Below, piece by piece: positions 37,812 to 45,737 of a stretch of 64,000 bases of DNA (positions are counted from its first letter, which is position 1; the number at the start of each line of letters is the position of its first letter). This DNA is from Dehalococcoidia bacterium (GTDB lineage: Bacteria; Chloroflexota; Dehalococcoidia; Lucifugimonadales; Lucifugimonadaceae), in assembly GCA_022824185.1 (NCBI GenBank), contig JAJEAU010000015.1, forward strand, positions 1-64,000, written 5' to 3'. Under the pieces are notes generated by a model. The model saw only the letters and a program-made list of their open reading frames with translations, was not told the DNA's origin and searched no databases. Position numbers and translations under genes: made by a program.

Positions 37812-37849
37812 GCACACGGCCGAGGGGCGGAACCGCCTCGGCCATGTGC
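37812..37849 (-). terminator. Stem-loop between binding protein and permease genes (second operon)
   Basis: Imperfect hairpin: GCACA-C-GGCCGAGG pairs with CCTCGGCC-A-TGTGC around a 10-base loop. It sits just after the binding-protein stop on the minus strand. No T-run follows, so it is probably an attenuator or processing signal, matching the element at 18674-18704. Confidence 0.65.
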
Positions 37850-37859
37850 TCAATGCGCT

Positions 37860-39788
37860 TTAGCGCTGGACGAGTTTGATGTTCTCGAACTCGTTGGAGC
37901 CAGCGAAGGCGGACGACGTACCTACCCACTCTGCGATGGAGTTGGGGTTGTAGACGGTCAAGACCGGAACCTGGACGGTGCCAGCGAAGATCATCTGGTC
38001 GTAGAGGTAGTCGACTAGATCGGTGTTCAAGCGGATGCGCTCGACGGGGTCGCCTTCGACCGCGACTGCCTTAAAGGTGTCTGCGATCTCAGGAATCTCG
38101 ATACCGCAACCAAAACCGCCGCGGGTGAAACTGGTCTCGGTGAGGCCGTGTGGCCAGTCGAATGGGATGGCCGTGGAGCCTTCGTCACAGTCACCTGCGT
38201 ACGGGATGGTGTTGGTTCGACCTACCAAGCTCGGGCGGATGATGGAGTAGGCGGACTTGAAAACCTGAAGGCTCATGTCGGGCCAAAGTTCTTTCCACAT
38301 ACCGGCGATGGCGTCGTTCAACTCGGCGTTGGTGCCGCTCGAGCCGCCGAGTTCGCCGCCGGTCCAGATACCGATGTCGAACTTGCCTTCGGGCCATGCG
38401 GTGTTAGCCATCTGCTCGACCGCGCCATCCGGGTCGTAGGGGATTAGCCAGCGGTCCTGGAAGTAGCTTGCGGTGGTGTCGACGTACTCGATGGAGCCGA
38501 CGGTGCCGAAGCCGTCGAGGATGGTCTCGACGAGGAGTTCGCGGTCGATGGCCTTGGCCAGCGCCCAGCGGACGTCTCGGGCTTCCTCCATGTCACCAGG
38601 TTGCTTGCCGGGGATGTTGCAGCCGACCCAAGGGAGGTCGTGCACGCAGTAGCCGGAACCGGTGCGATCCAGCGGCTCGCCGGTGCGGGCGTGGTTCTCT
38701 TCCCAGTAGTTGCCGGAGAAGATCACCTGGTGCACACGGCCGGAGCGGGTGATGCTCTCGGCGCGGAAGCCGCTCTCAACCAGCGGTCGGATGTCCTTAA
38801 GCGGGACGGCGTCAGCGATGTCGACATCGCCGGTGCGGAGGAATGCGACACGGGTTGATGGTTCAGGGACCTCGGTAAATCGGAGGGTCTGGATCTCGGG
38901 GTTCGCGAACCAGTGGTCGTAGGTGACGGCGGAAAGGACCGCTCGGTCGTCTTGGACCCACTCAACCACCTCGAACGGACCGGTGGAGACGATGTTCTCT
39001 CGCAGCCAGTCGGCACCGTTCTGGTCATGCGCGGCCTTGGAGAAGAATGCAGTTCCTTGAGCTTGTTCGTTCAGGAAGTTACCGTTCCATCGGGGGTCGA
39101 AACCACCTTCGGTGAAGTTGAACCTCACGGTGTTGTCGTCGACTTTCTCGGTTTCGCCGAAAATGGCGGCGAAGTCACCGGCCTGACCGTGAATGCTGGT
39201 CGGGTTGGTGTTGGCATTGCTGTCGTTCATCGTGTAGACGACGTCGTCAGCGGAGAAAGCACCGAAGTCGTCGTGGAATACGACGTCTTCGCGCAGGTTC
39301 ACGATAGCGTGAGACAGGTCAGCGGCGAGTTCCCAGTCGGTAGCGAGCTTGCCGATGGTTCGACCGTCGGCGTCGACGGCGAAGAGACCTTCGCCAACGC
39401 CCCAGTACTGCATGGCTTCGACGGGCGCTTGCGCGCTACCGAGTCCAACGCCTGGTGCGATGTTGAATACTGCGACGCTGATCTCGCCATATGAGTTCTT
39501 GGGTTCAGGAGCCGGTTCGATCGGCTGGATCGGAAGCGGAGTCGCGGTTGGGATCGGGGTTGCGGTTGCTACCTCGACGACGGTTCGAGTGACTTCGACC
39601 TCGACTTCTCGGACGACTTCCTTCTCGACCTCGACGGGTACTTCAACCTCGACGGGCACTTCGACTTCGACTTCTCGGATGACTTCTGTCTGGACCGTGA
39701 CTTCGACGATTCGCTCGGAAGTACAAGCGAACGCGGCGATCGCAACGAGGCCTGCCAGAGCCGCCAGTGCGAATTTCTTAGAGACCAT
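37860..39788 (-). CDS. ABC transporter substrate-binding lipoprotein, family 5 (second operon)
   Basis: 642 residues. Lipobox AFAC (Cys22), then a Val/Glu stalk at about 28-72 (shorter and less regular than in the 16626 protein) and a Thr-Pro linker (ATPIPTATPLPIQPI). The receptor domain shows DVVYTMNDSNANTNP, VSTGPFEVVEWVQDD and VRWALAKAIDRELL. Lipid-anchored receptor for peptides or related solutes. The ATG is preceded by GGAGGG, and the first codons plus leader are nearly identical to those of the VOC gene at 45669. Confidence 0.88.
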   Translation of the reverse strand: MVSKKFALAALAGLVAIAAFACTSERIVEVTVQTEVIREVEVEVPVEVEVPVEVEKEVVREVEVEVTRTVVEVATATPIPTATPLPIQPIEPAPEPKNSYGEISVAVFNIAPGVGLGSAQAPVEAMQYWGVGEGLFAVDADGRTIGKLATDWELAADLSHAIVNLREDVVFHDDFGAFSADDVVYTMNDSNANTNPTSIHGQAGDFAAIFGETEKVDDNTVRFNFTEGGFDPRWNGNFLNEQAQGTAFFSKAAHDQNGADWLRENIVSTGPFEVVEWVQDDRAVLSAVTYDHWFANPEIQTLRFTEVPEPSTRVAFLRTGDVDIADAVPLKDIRPLVESGFRAESITRSGRVHQVIFSGNYWEENHARTGEPLDRTGSGYCVHDLPWVGCNIPGKQPGDMEEARDVRWALAKAIDRELLVETILDGFGTVGSIEYVDTTASYFQDRWLIPYDPDGAVEQMANTAWPEGKFDIGIWTGGELGGSSGTNAELNDAIAGMWKELWPDMSLQVFKSAYSIIRPSLVGRTNTIPYAGDCDEGSTAIPFDWPHGLTETSFTRGGFGCGIEIPEIADTFKAVAVEGDPVERIRLNTDLVDYLYDQMIFAGTVQVPVLTVYNPNSIAEWVGTSSAFAGSNEFENIKLVQR

Positions 39789-39828
39789 TGTCCCTCCTAA
39801 ATTGGTAGATTTTCATGATTCGCCAACC
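39781..39828 (-). promoter_or_regulatory. Leader shared with the VOC gene, copy 1
   Basis: Start codon, first codons (ATGGTCTC), ribosome-binding site TAGGAGGG and the 13-mer GGTTGGCGAATCA (39816-39828) recur at 45663-45707 before an unrelated gene. The 13-mer sits 27 bp upstream of the ATG here and 25 bp there. Probably a duplicated transcription-start and leader cassette; regulation unknown. Confidence 0.5.
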
Positions 39829-40001
39829 ACCAAGTGTAAATTGCGTTTGATAGCGGCGATTAAGATGCCGATGGGCGGGCGGCGCGTGGTGTCGGAGAAC
39901 GGTTCTCGATCGACGCGTCAATCGGGTGCGTCGGCTCCCCTGAGATTAACGATTGCACTTGATTTCCCCAACGCTTAATTCGGATCTCGCTCCGCTCGCG
40001 A

Positions 40002-42908
40002 TTACGCAGGCTCGCGAGAGAGATTGAGTTCCAAGAGGCGCTCGAGAATCGTGTCGTCGTCGAGGTCTTGTGGGTCTTCGGACCAGCCGTACGCGTCGAA
40101 GACTGCGCGGTCGAGGGCTTCATGGTCTGTTTTCAACCAAGGTGGGTTGCGGTTATAAAGGTTGGTTAGGGTGTTTTTCTGCTTCTTCATATTGTTGTCT
40201 ATGGCGTAGGGTCCGGACAGGGAATTTTCGCGATGGATCATCAAGGATTTGGCGGCGTCAGCGATTGCGTCGCGCTGTTGGTCAGTGGGTTGCGGAAATG
40301 GGAATGTTTCGAAGCAAGTGGTGTGGGTGTAGCGGAATCCACTTTCGCGATCGCGGACTTGAGTGCCAGTCGCAAGTGACCAGACCTCGTGAATATGAGA
40401 TTGCAAGATACCGATAAAGTGATCGTCCGAGTTGGCAAAGATCACGACTGATTCATTGGGCAATGTACCGGCGTCAGTCCACACGAATACCCGATGCTTG
40501 GACACTCGTGGGGTAACAATGAACCTGGATAGAGGGGCGATCGCGGAGCGCATTCCGGGTCTCGTACTCGCGAAGAGCCACCAAGGCAGATTGCGAGTAC
40601 TTGTAGCATCGGTCCTGTGTGGGATCACTCGCTGGCTGACTAGATCGAAAGGTGCCTCGTATCTGGACGCTTCGAGTTCTGAGGTTTCTACTCCGAAATC
40701 AACGATCCAACGATCTGAAAAGACATCGGTAATGTCTTTCGCTGAGATCAAAGGTTTGAGCACGTCGGCGTTGTTCAAGCCGGCGGGATTTGAGGCATCC
40801 AACAAAACTGCTGACTCATCTTTGGAAATGTCAAACGGCCCAACCGGGATGACGCCTTGAAACGCGATTCCGGCATTTTCCGCCAATCTGTGTGCCCTCG
40901 TTACGTCTACCGAGCCCGAGGTCAGATTGGCGAATATGTTCTTGCGGGGATTACTATCTAGCGTCCTCGTCGCCTCAGTTCCGTCATCGAACCCGACCAT
41001 TGATATGTGGACATCCGCACCGTCAAGAATCCAATCTCGGTCCGAAACAGCAAAGAAGATGTCGCCAGATTGTTTGATGTTCTCAAGGACCCGCCGCGAA
41101 GATCCTCCGCGGATTGACTGTGTCGCCAGCAACCCGGCACGTCTAGACCGACCGTCAGCGATTTGCATCCGCGCTTTTTCAAACCAATAACAGCAAAGGT
41201 CGGCGCTGTTGGGTACGTAGTCGCGCCAAACACCGTATATTCGCTCAACGATTTCATCGCCCATCTCTTGTCGCATCCTGCGATTACCCAAAAAAGGAGG
41301 GTTCCCCACGATGAAATCGGCTGACGGCCATTCCGCGGGTCTTGGCTCGTCCCCGGAGATGTCGACAATAGCGTCTCGGCATTCGATGTTGTCTATCGGA
41401 TCGAGGATGGGATCGCGATCAGCGACATTCCCGACGCGGGCCTCGTTTTGGATGTGACCGATCCAGACGACGACGCTGGCTAGCTGATGCGCGTATTCAT
41501 CGATCTCGATGCCGAGAAGTTGTTGCGGGTGGATTCTGGGCAATGGCGGGTCGATTTGGTTGTCCAACGCCCAAACGATGACCTCACGTTCTAGTTCGTG
41601 CAGCAGGTTGAGCGAAACGTAGAGGAAATTGCCAGATCCACATGCCGGGTCGAGAACACGGAGTTCGCCAAGGCCGTCGATGAATCTTTGAAGTCTTTGC
41701 GTGGCCTCCTCGCCGTCGGAGGCTCGGATCTCGGACTGAAGCGCGTCCCACTCGCGACGAAGCGGCGCCATTACTACTGGTTTGACCAATGTTTCGATGT
41801 CTTGCCGTGAGGTGTAGTGCCTGCCGTGTTGAGCCCGTTTTTCAGGGTTGTAGATGCGTTCGAAGAGTGTGCCGAAGATCGCCGGTTCGATCTGCGACCA
41901 GTCGAGGGCGTCGGCTTCTCGGACTAGCGGCATGAGGGTGCTGCCGATCTCGATATTGTGCGGCGTGCCGTCAAAGAGTCCGCCGTTGAAGCGTTTGATC
42001 GGCGGTGCCTGTATCGGATCGCCGTCGCTCATCTGGTCAAACAGCCTGCTCAATCTGGCAGGGAATATGGTCGCAGGCGAGTCGCCAAGGTTCTCAGTGA
42101 ATTCGGTCATCAACCCCTTTTCGAGAAGAGCCATGTCGCTTGCGAACATGCAGAAGAGGAGTTGCGAAAGGAAACGTGCGATTTCGGTGTCTTTGCCGGT
42201 GTTCCAAGATTGAAGTTCGTTGGATATGTTCCAGAAGACTTCGGCGGCGGCTTGAGTGAGGTGTTCCGGCGTATGGGTAGGTTTCAGGTTGCCGGGTTCA
42301 TAAAAGCAGTATCTGAGGACTTGGTATACGGAGAGCGGAGATTTGGATTCCTTGCCGAGCGCGCTTCGGCGGTTTGCTTGAGCTTCGATGTCCATCAGGT
42401 CATCGAGAGCGATGGTGTAGGTGTCGGAGACGGTTCCTGTGAAGTTGGTGTGGATGCGGATCGTTTCGAAGTCGGAAACGATCAGGAGAGGCGGGTTCCC
42501 AAGACTGTCGCGGTACCGTAGGGCTTGGTTGTACGCGTCTTCGAGGTTTTTGCCGGGTTTCTTGTACTCCATCACGAAGCGGCCACGGAGAAACACATCG
42601 GCGACACCGTTTCGGTCGCCCGGCGTTGGTGCCGCTTTTTGGAATTCGAAATCTTGGTCTTCGAGGTCGTCAGCGGGTTTGGGGTGTCCGACGATTTCGC
42701 AGATCTCGTTGAAATGGGCTTGGTAGTGCTGTGGTTCTGTGCCCTGGTAGTTGGCCCACTTCGCCGAGAAGAGCGCGGATTGGACACGCGCAGCATCGGG
42801 AGCGTCGCGGGACGGATTAATGGGGTCGTCCATCAACAGCATGGGCTGATCTTGAAGGGTGTTTCGAGATTCGTCGTTCAATGGGCAAAGGAACTTAAGT
42901 GTCACCAA
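40002..42908 (-). CDS. MmeI-like single-chain restriction-modification enzyme (type IIG)
   Basis: 968 residues from a TTG at 42908; ATGs at 42842 or 42833 may be the true start. The N-terminal nuclease shows Asp104-x9-Glu114-x-Lys116 in ADVFLRGRFVMEYKKPGK, the same spacing as MmeI. A helical connector follows. The adenine methyltransferase has motif I VLDPACGSGNFL (419-428) and motif IV NPPF (536-539). The C-terminal third should hold the target-recognition domain (DLVSQRVIPHRTDATSTRN...). In the family one polypeptide binds a short asymmetric site, methylates adenine on one strand and cuts at a distance, needing S-adenosylmethionine. Defence against foreign DNA. No separate specificity or nuclease gene is nearby, as expected. 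Confidence 0.85.
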   Translation of the reverse strand: MVTLKFLCPLNDESRNTLQDQPMLLMDDPINPSRDAPDAARVQSALFSAKWANYQGTEPQHYQAHFNEICEIVGHPKPADDLEDQDFEFQKAAPTPGDRNGVADVFLRGRFVMEYKKPGKNLEDAYNQALRYRDSLGNPPLLIVSDFETIRIHTNFTGTVSDTYTIALDDLMDIEAQANRRSALGKESKSPLSVYQVLRYCFYEPGNLKPTHTPEHLTQAAAEVFWNISNELQSWNTGKDTEIARFLSQLLFCMFASDMALLEKGLMTEFTENLGDSPATIFPARLSRLFDQMSDGDPIQAPPIKRFNGGLFDGTPHNIEIGSTLMPLVREADALDWSQIEPAIFGTLFERIYNPEKRAQHGRHYTSRQDIETLVKPVVMAPLRREWDALQSEIRASDGEEATQRLQRFIDGLGELRVLDPACGSGNFLYVSLNLLHELEREVIVWALDNQIDPPLPRIHPQQLLGIEIDEYAHQLASVVVWIGHIQNEARVGNVADRDPILDPIDNIECRDAIVDISGDEPRPAEWPSADFIVGNPPFLGNRRMRQEMGDEIVERIYGVWRDYVPNSADLCCYWFEKARMQIADGRSRRAGLLATQSIRGGSSRRVLENIKQSGDIFFAVSDRDWILDGADVHISMVGFDDGTEATRTLDSNPRKNIFANLTSGSVDVTRAHRLAENAGIAFQGVIPVGPFDISKDESAVLLDASNPAGLNNADVLKPLISAKDITDVFSDRWIVDFGVETSELEASRYEAPFDLVSQRVIPHRTDATSTRNLPWWLFASTRPGMRSAIAPLSRFIVTPRVSKHRVFVWTDAGTLPNESVVIFANSDDHFIGILQSHIHEVWSLATGTQVRDRESGFRYTHTTCFETFPFPQPTDQQRDAIADAAKSLMIHRENSLSGPYAIDNNMKKQKNTLTNLYNRNPPWLKTDHEALDRAVFDAYGWSEDPQDLDDDTILERLLELNLSREPA

Positions 42909-43046
42909 GATTCATGAATAGTAATTTTCGCACGAGATGGTTAGACGATCCGACCGAGATGGCGGGAGTTTTCGAAGGCGCGCATCGCTCGTGTCGCGAC
43001 ATCCACGCCCAGTTTGAGGCGGGTTTCCCATATGCACACTCCTGCC

Positions 43047-44576
43047 CTACGGCGGGATATACATGAAGGGAACATAACGTCGAGGCGTGTGGAAGGCTAG
43101 GGCTAGGGCGTCGGCTTTGTCGGGGGATTGGTGCCCAGTGCTGCGGATGTTGTCTTTGGTTTGGAGGACTAGTTGGCCGCGCGAGTTGTAGGTGTGGGTC
43201 AAGGAGGCTAGCTGGGAGATCAACTCGGCGTCGTCGGGGATGGCGATGTCGCCATCGTCGAAGCGCTGCCTGAGACCGTTGTAGAGCTGGGCGCGGCGGT
43301 TGAAGAAGCGCTCGGGGGTGTCCGACTTGGTGCCTCCGTTGACGCCCATAACGTTTTTGATGTCTTGCTCGTTTAAGGCGTCGACAACGCCCGCACCCAT
43401 GCCGACTTCGTCAATGTGGATGGCACTGACATCGTGGCCCTTGGCCATGTTGATGATCCTGCCGATGGTCTCCGTAATACGTGAGCGGCTGAAACTGACC
43501 ATGTCGATCACCTGAGGACCGCGTCTGATTACGAAAACCGTAGTGTCGTTTCCGTATCGTGCGATATCCACTCCCATGATGGTCTCGTCTTCATCGTTGT
43601 AAGACAGTGTGCGTCGTGTTGCCGCCTCGATGTTGCGCAACGGGATCAGAGTGTCATCGGCTTCTGCAGGAAAATTGCCGAGAACGCGGACCATGTAAGC
43701 TGCGGAATCCTTGCCGCGCTGTCTGGCGATGTTTTCGACGAATTTTGGCGTTGCGATGCCGTTTGGGTGCTCGTCGCTGCGTGCAAGGACATGGTCGGTC
43801 CGGTTCGCCAGGAAGGCAGCATCTGATCCGTCGGAGGATTTGCCGCTGGCAGATTCACCCTTTTCCCCTTCGCATTCCCCTGCAATCTCGCCTAGCTCGC
43901 TCGCGTCTCTTGTCGAACCGTCATCCGTCTCCTCTTGAAACGCCGGGGTGTCGAAGGCTGAGATGTGAATGGTTTCGAAGTGTGAGCGATTCTTGTGGAA
44001 AGCGTCGTAGAACGTGCCGGACAGGTTGAGCGGGTTGCCGATTAACAGCAGCTTGGAGTTTTCGGAGGTCAGGCATCCTAGGATCGGATCGTAGAGGCTC
44101 TCTTGAAGTCCGGATGCCTCGTCGACGATGATGAGGATGTTTGGGCTGTGGAAGCCCTGGAAGCGGTCGACGGTGTCGGTGGAGAAGCCGTAGGCGTATC
44201 GCTTGTTGGAAATTTCCAGTCTGGTCTGGGTGATTTTGCCGCCAATGAGGTCTCGGTTTTGGTTGTAAAGTGACCTAATTTCGCGCCACAGAAGTTCCTT
44301 TACCTGTCGTTCGGACGGTGCCGTGGTGATGACGACCGCTTCGTCGTACGCCATCAGCCACCAAAGGGTCGCGAGAGCCGCTGTGTAGGTTTTGCCTGAG
44401 CCGTTGCAAGATCGGACAGCGACGAAGTCGTTTTGCGTGAGGGCGTTGAGGATGTCTTTTTGCTTCTGCCAAGGCTTGGCGCTGAGGTACCGGTTTGCGA
44501 ACCAGACTGGCTCGTCTCGGATCCTCTCTTGTTCTCGACGCGGCAGGTCGTCGACATTAAGAGTTCGTTTTGCCAT
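43047..44576 (-). CDS. Orphan phage-type terminase large subunit
   Basis: 509 residues. ATPase: Walker A SCNGSGKT (56-63) and Walker B ILIIVDEAS (Asp152, Glu153). RNase-H-like nuclease: MGVDIARYGNDTTV (Asp337), IHIDEVGMGAGVVDAL and DKADALALAF. This is the DNA-packaging motor of tailed phages and gene-transfer agents. No portal, capsid or small terminase gene is adjacent, so it is isolated, downstream of the alkyltransferase and upstream of the MmeI-like gene on the same strand. Residues about 216-252 form a Gly/Ser/Glu-rich low-complexity insert (TRDASELGEIAGECEGEKGE) between the two domains. Confidence 0.82.
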   Translation of the reverse strand: MAKRTLNVDDLPRREQERIRDEPVWFANRYLSAKPWQKQKDILNALTQNDFVAVRSCNGSGKTYTAALATLWWLMAYDEAVVITTAPSERQVKELLWREIRSLYNQNRDLIGGKITQTRLEISNKRYAYGFSTDTVDRFQGFHSPNILIIVDEASGLQESLYDPILGCLTSENSKLLLIGNPLNLSGTFYDAFHKNRSHFETIHISAFDTPAFQEETDDGSTRDASELGEIAGECEGEKGESASGKSSDGSDAAFLANRTDHVLARSDEHPNGIATPKFVENIARQRGKDSAAYMVRVLGNFPAEADDTLIPLRNIEAATRRTLSYNDEDETIMGVDIARYGNDTTVFVIRRGPQVIDMVSFSRSRITETIGRIINMAKGHDVSAIHIDEVGMGAGVVDALNEQDIKNVMGVNGGTKSDTPERFFNRRAQLYNGLRQRFDDGDIAIPDDAELISQLASLTHTYNSRGQLVLQTKDNIRSTGHQSPDKADALALAFHTPRRYVPFMYIPP

Positions 44577-44712
44577 TTCACATCACCTCACTACGGCTTC
44601 AACTTGGATGGCTAAGGGCACTGGCGTGCTAAAGAAAATGATAGCACATAAATTTCAACAATGCTTGCCGGCTACTTGTTCGATGCTTCGCTCGACAAGA
44701 GCGGTGATATGC

Positions 44713-45231
44713 CTACGCTGCGCTGGCTTCGAGCTGAAGGAGTTGTTGTTTCAAGGGTAGACCGACGGATCCGCCGAATCCTTGGAGACCGCCGTTGGAT
44801 GCGATGACTCGGTGGCACGGGATGATGATGGGCACGGGGTTTGTGGCCATAGCTCGACCGGCTGCTCTTGCGGAGTTCGGATTCCCTGATGCCTGTTGGG
44901 CGAGCCAGCCATAGGTCCGAGTTTCGCCGCGCGGGATGGACCGGCAAGCCGCACGGGCGCGCTGGGTGTAGAGCGTCCAGGCGGAGTCGTCGATGGCGAT
45001 GTCGTCAAGGTTGACCTCCTCGCCACGGCAGTAGCGGGTCAAGAGGTCTTTAGCTTGAGCGATATGTGGGTTGTTGGTGTCGTCGTCGCTGTTCGGGATG
45101 TCGGCAATGGTTTGTGCCGCTTGCTCAAGAGATGGTTCGGGGAGGGAGCATTGCGTGATACCGTGTTCGTTTGCGGCAATTGCAATCCAGCCTAAGGGAG
45201 TTGGGAAGATGGTGGAGGATGTGGGTGTCAT
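44713..45231 (-). CDS. ogt: Methylated-DNA--protein-cysteine methyltransferase
   Basis: 172 residues. Ada/Ogt-type C-terminal domain with the acceptor cysteine in IIPCHRVIASNGGLQGFGG, and the helix-turn-helix region IPRGETRTYGWLAQQASG. Repairs O6-alkylguanine by stoichiometric transfer to Cys. The N-terminal domain (TPLGWIAIAANEHGITQCSL) matches the usual Ogt lobe. It precedes the terminase gene by 136 bp and is separated from the VOC gene by 27 bp. Confidence 0.9.
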   Translation of the reverse strand: MTPTSSTIFPTPLGWIAIAANEHGITQCSLPEPSLEQAAQTIADIPNSDDDTNNPHIAQAKDLLTRYCRGEEVNLDDIAIDDSAWTLYTQRARAACRSIPRGETRTYGWLAQQASGNPNSARAAGRAMATNPVPIIIPCHRVIASNGGLQGFGGSVGLPLKQQLLQLEASAA

Positions 45232-45258
45232 AGCGTTGAATCAGGTGGAATGTGGGCA

Positions 45259-45669
45259 TTATTCGATAGTGAAGTGGGGATCCCAGGCAATTTCCCATAG
45301 GTAACCATCAGGATCAGCGAAGTAGCCTGAGTATCCGCCCCAGAAAGTGTCTTGAGCGGGTTTGATGAGCGTCCCTCCGGCGGATACTGCGACATTTATC
45401 AATGCGTCGACTTCCTCGGTAGTGCTCACGTTGTGTCCGAGAGTCACACCAGGGAATCCGGTACCGCGAGCGGGAATGCCGATGTCTTCCGCAAGGGCGT
45501 CACGAGCATAGAGGGCGAGCCAGGTGCCGCGGTTCTGGAAAAAGGCGATGGATTCGGTGTTTTCGTCGGAGAGGGGCAGCCCGAGTCCATTGCGGTAGAA
45601 TTCGACGGAGCGTTGCAGGTCGTCTACCCCGAGAGTGATGATGCTGATGCGTGGTTCCATAGAGACCAT
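45259..45669 (-). CDS. VOC/glyoxalase-fold protein
   Basis: 136 residues from the ATG at 45669, chosen for the perfect GGAGGGG ribosome-binding site. One VOC domain: ISIITLGVDDLQRSVEFYRNG, ARGTGFPGVTLGHNV, a second half with GGTLIKPAQDTFWGGYSGYF and PDGYLWEIAWDP. Family members are metal-dependent enzymes or antibiotic-binding proteins; substrate not predictable. The leader is shared with the family-5 binding protein at 39788. Confidence 0.85.
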   Translation of the reverse strand: MVSMEPRISIITLGVDDLQRSVEFYRNGLGLPLSDENTESIAFFQNRGTWLALYARDALAEDIGIPARGTGFPGVTLGHNVSTTEEVDALINVAVSAGGTLIKPAQDTFWGGYSGYFADPDGYLWEIAWDPHFTIE

Positions 45670-45707
45670 TGCCCCTCCTAGGTTTTGCGTTTTTTGATTC
45701 GCCAACC
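45663..45707 (-). promoter_or_regulatory. Leader shared with the family-5 binding protein, copy 2
   Basis: Contains ATGGTCTC, the ribosome-binding site TAGGAGGGG and the 13-mer GGTTGGCGAATCA (45695-45707), all as at 39781-39828. A likely -10 box (TAGAAT) lies just upstream of the 13-mer on the minus strand. The coding regions that follow are unrelated. Confidence 0.5.
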
Positions 45708-45737
45708 CTAGATTCTAAACATCGGAGGGAATGTGGC

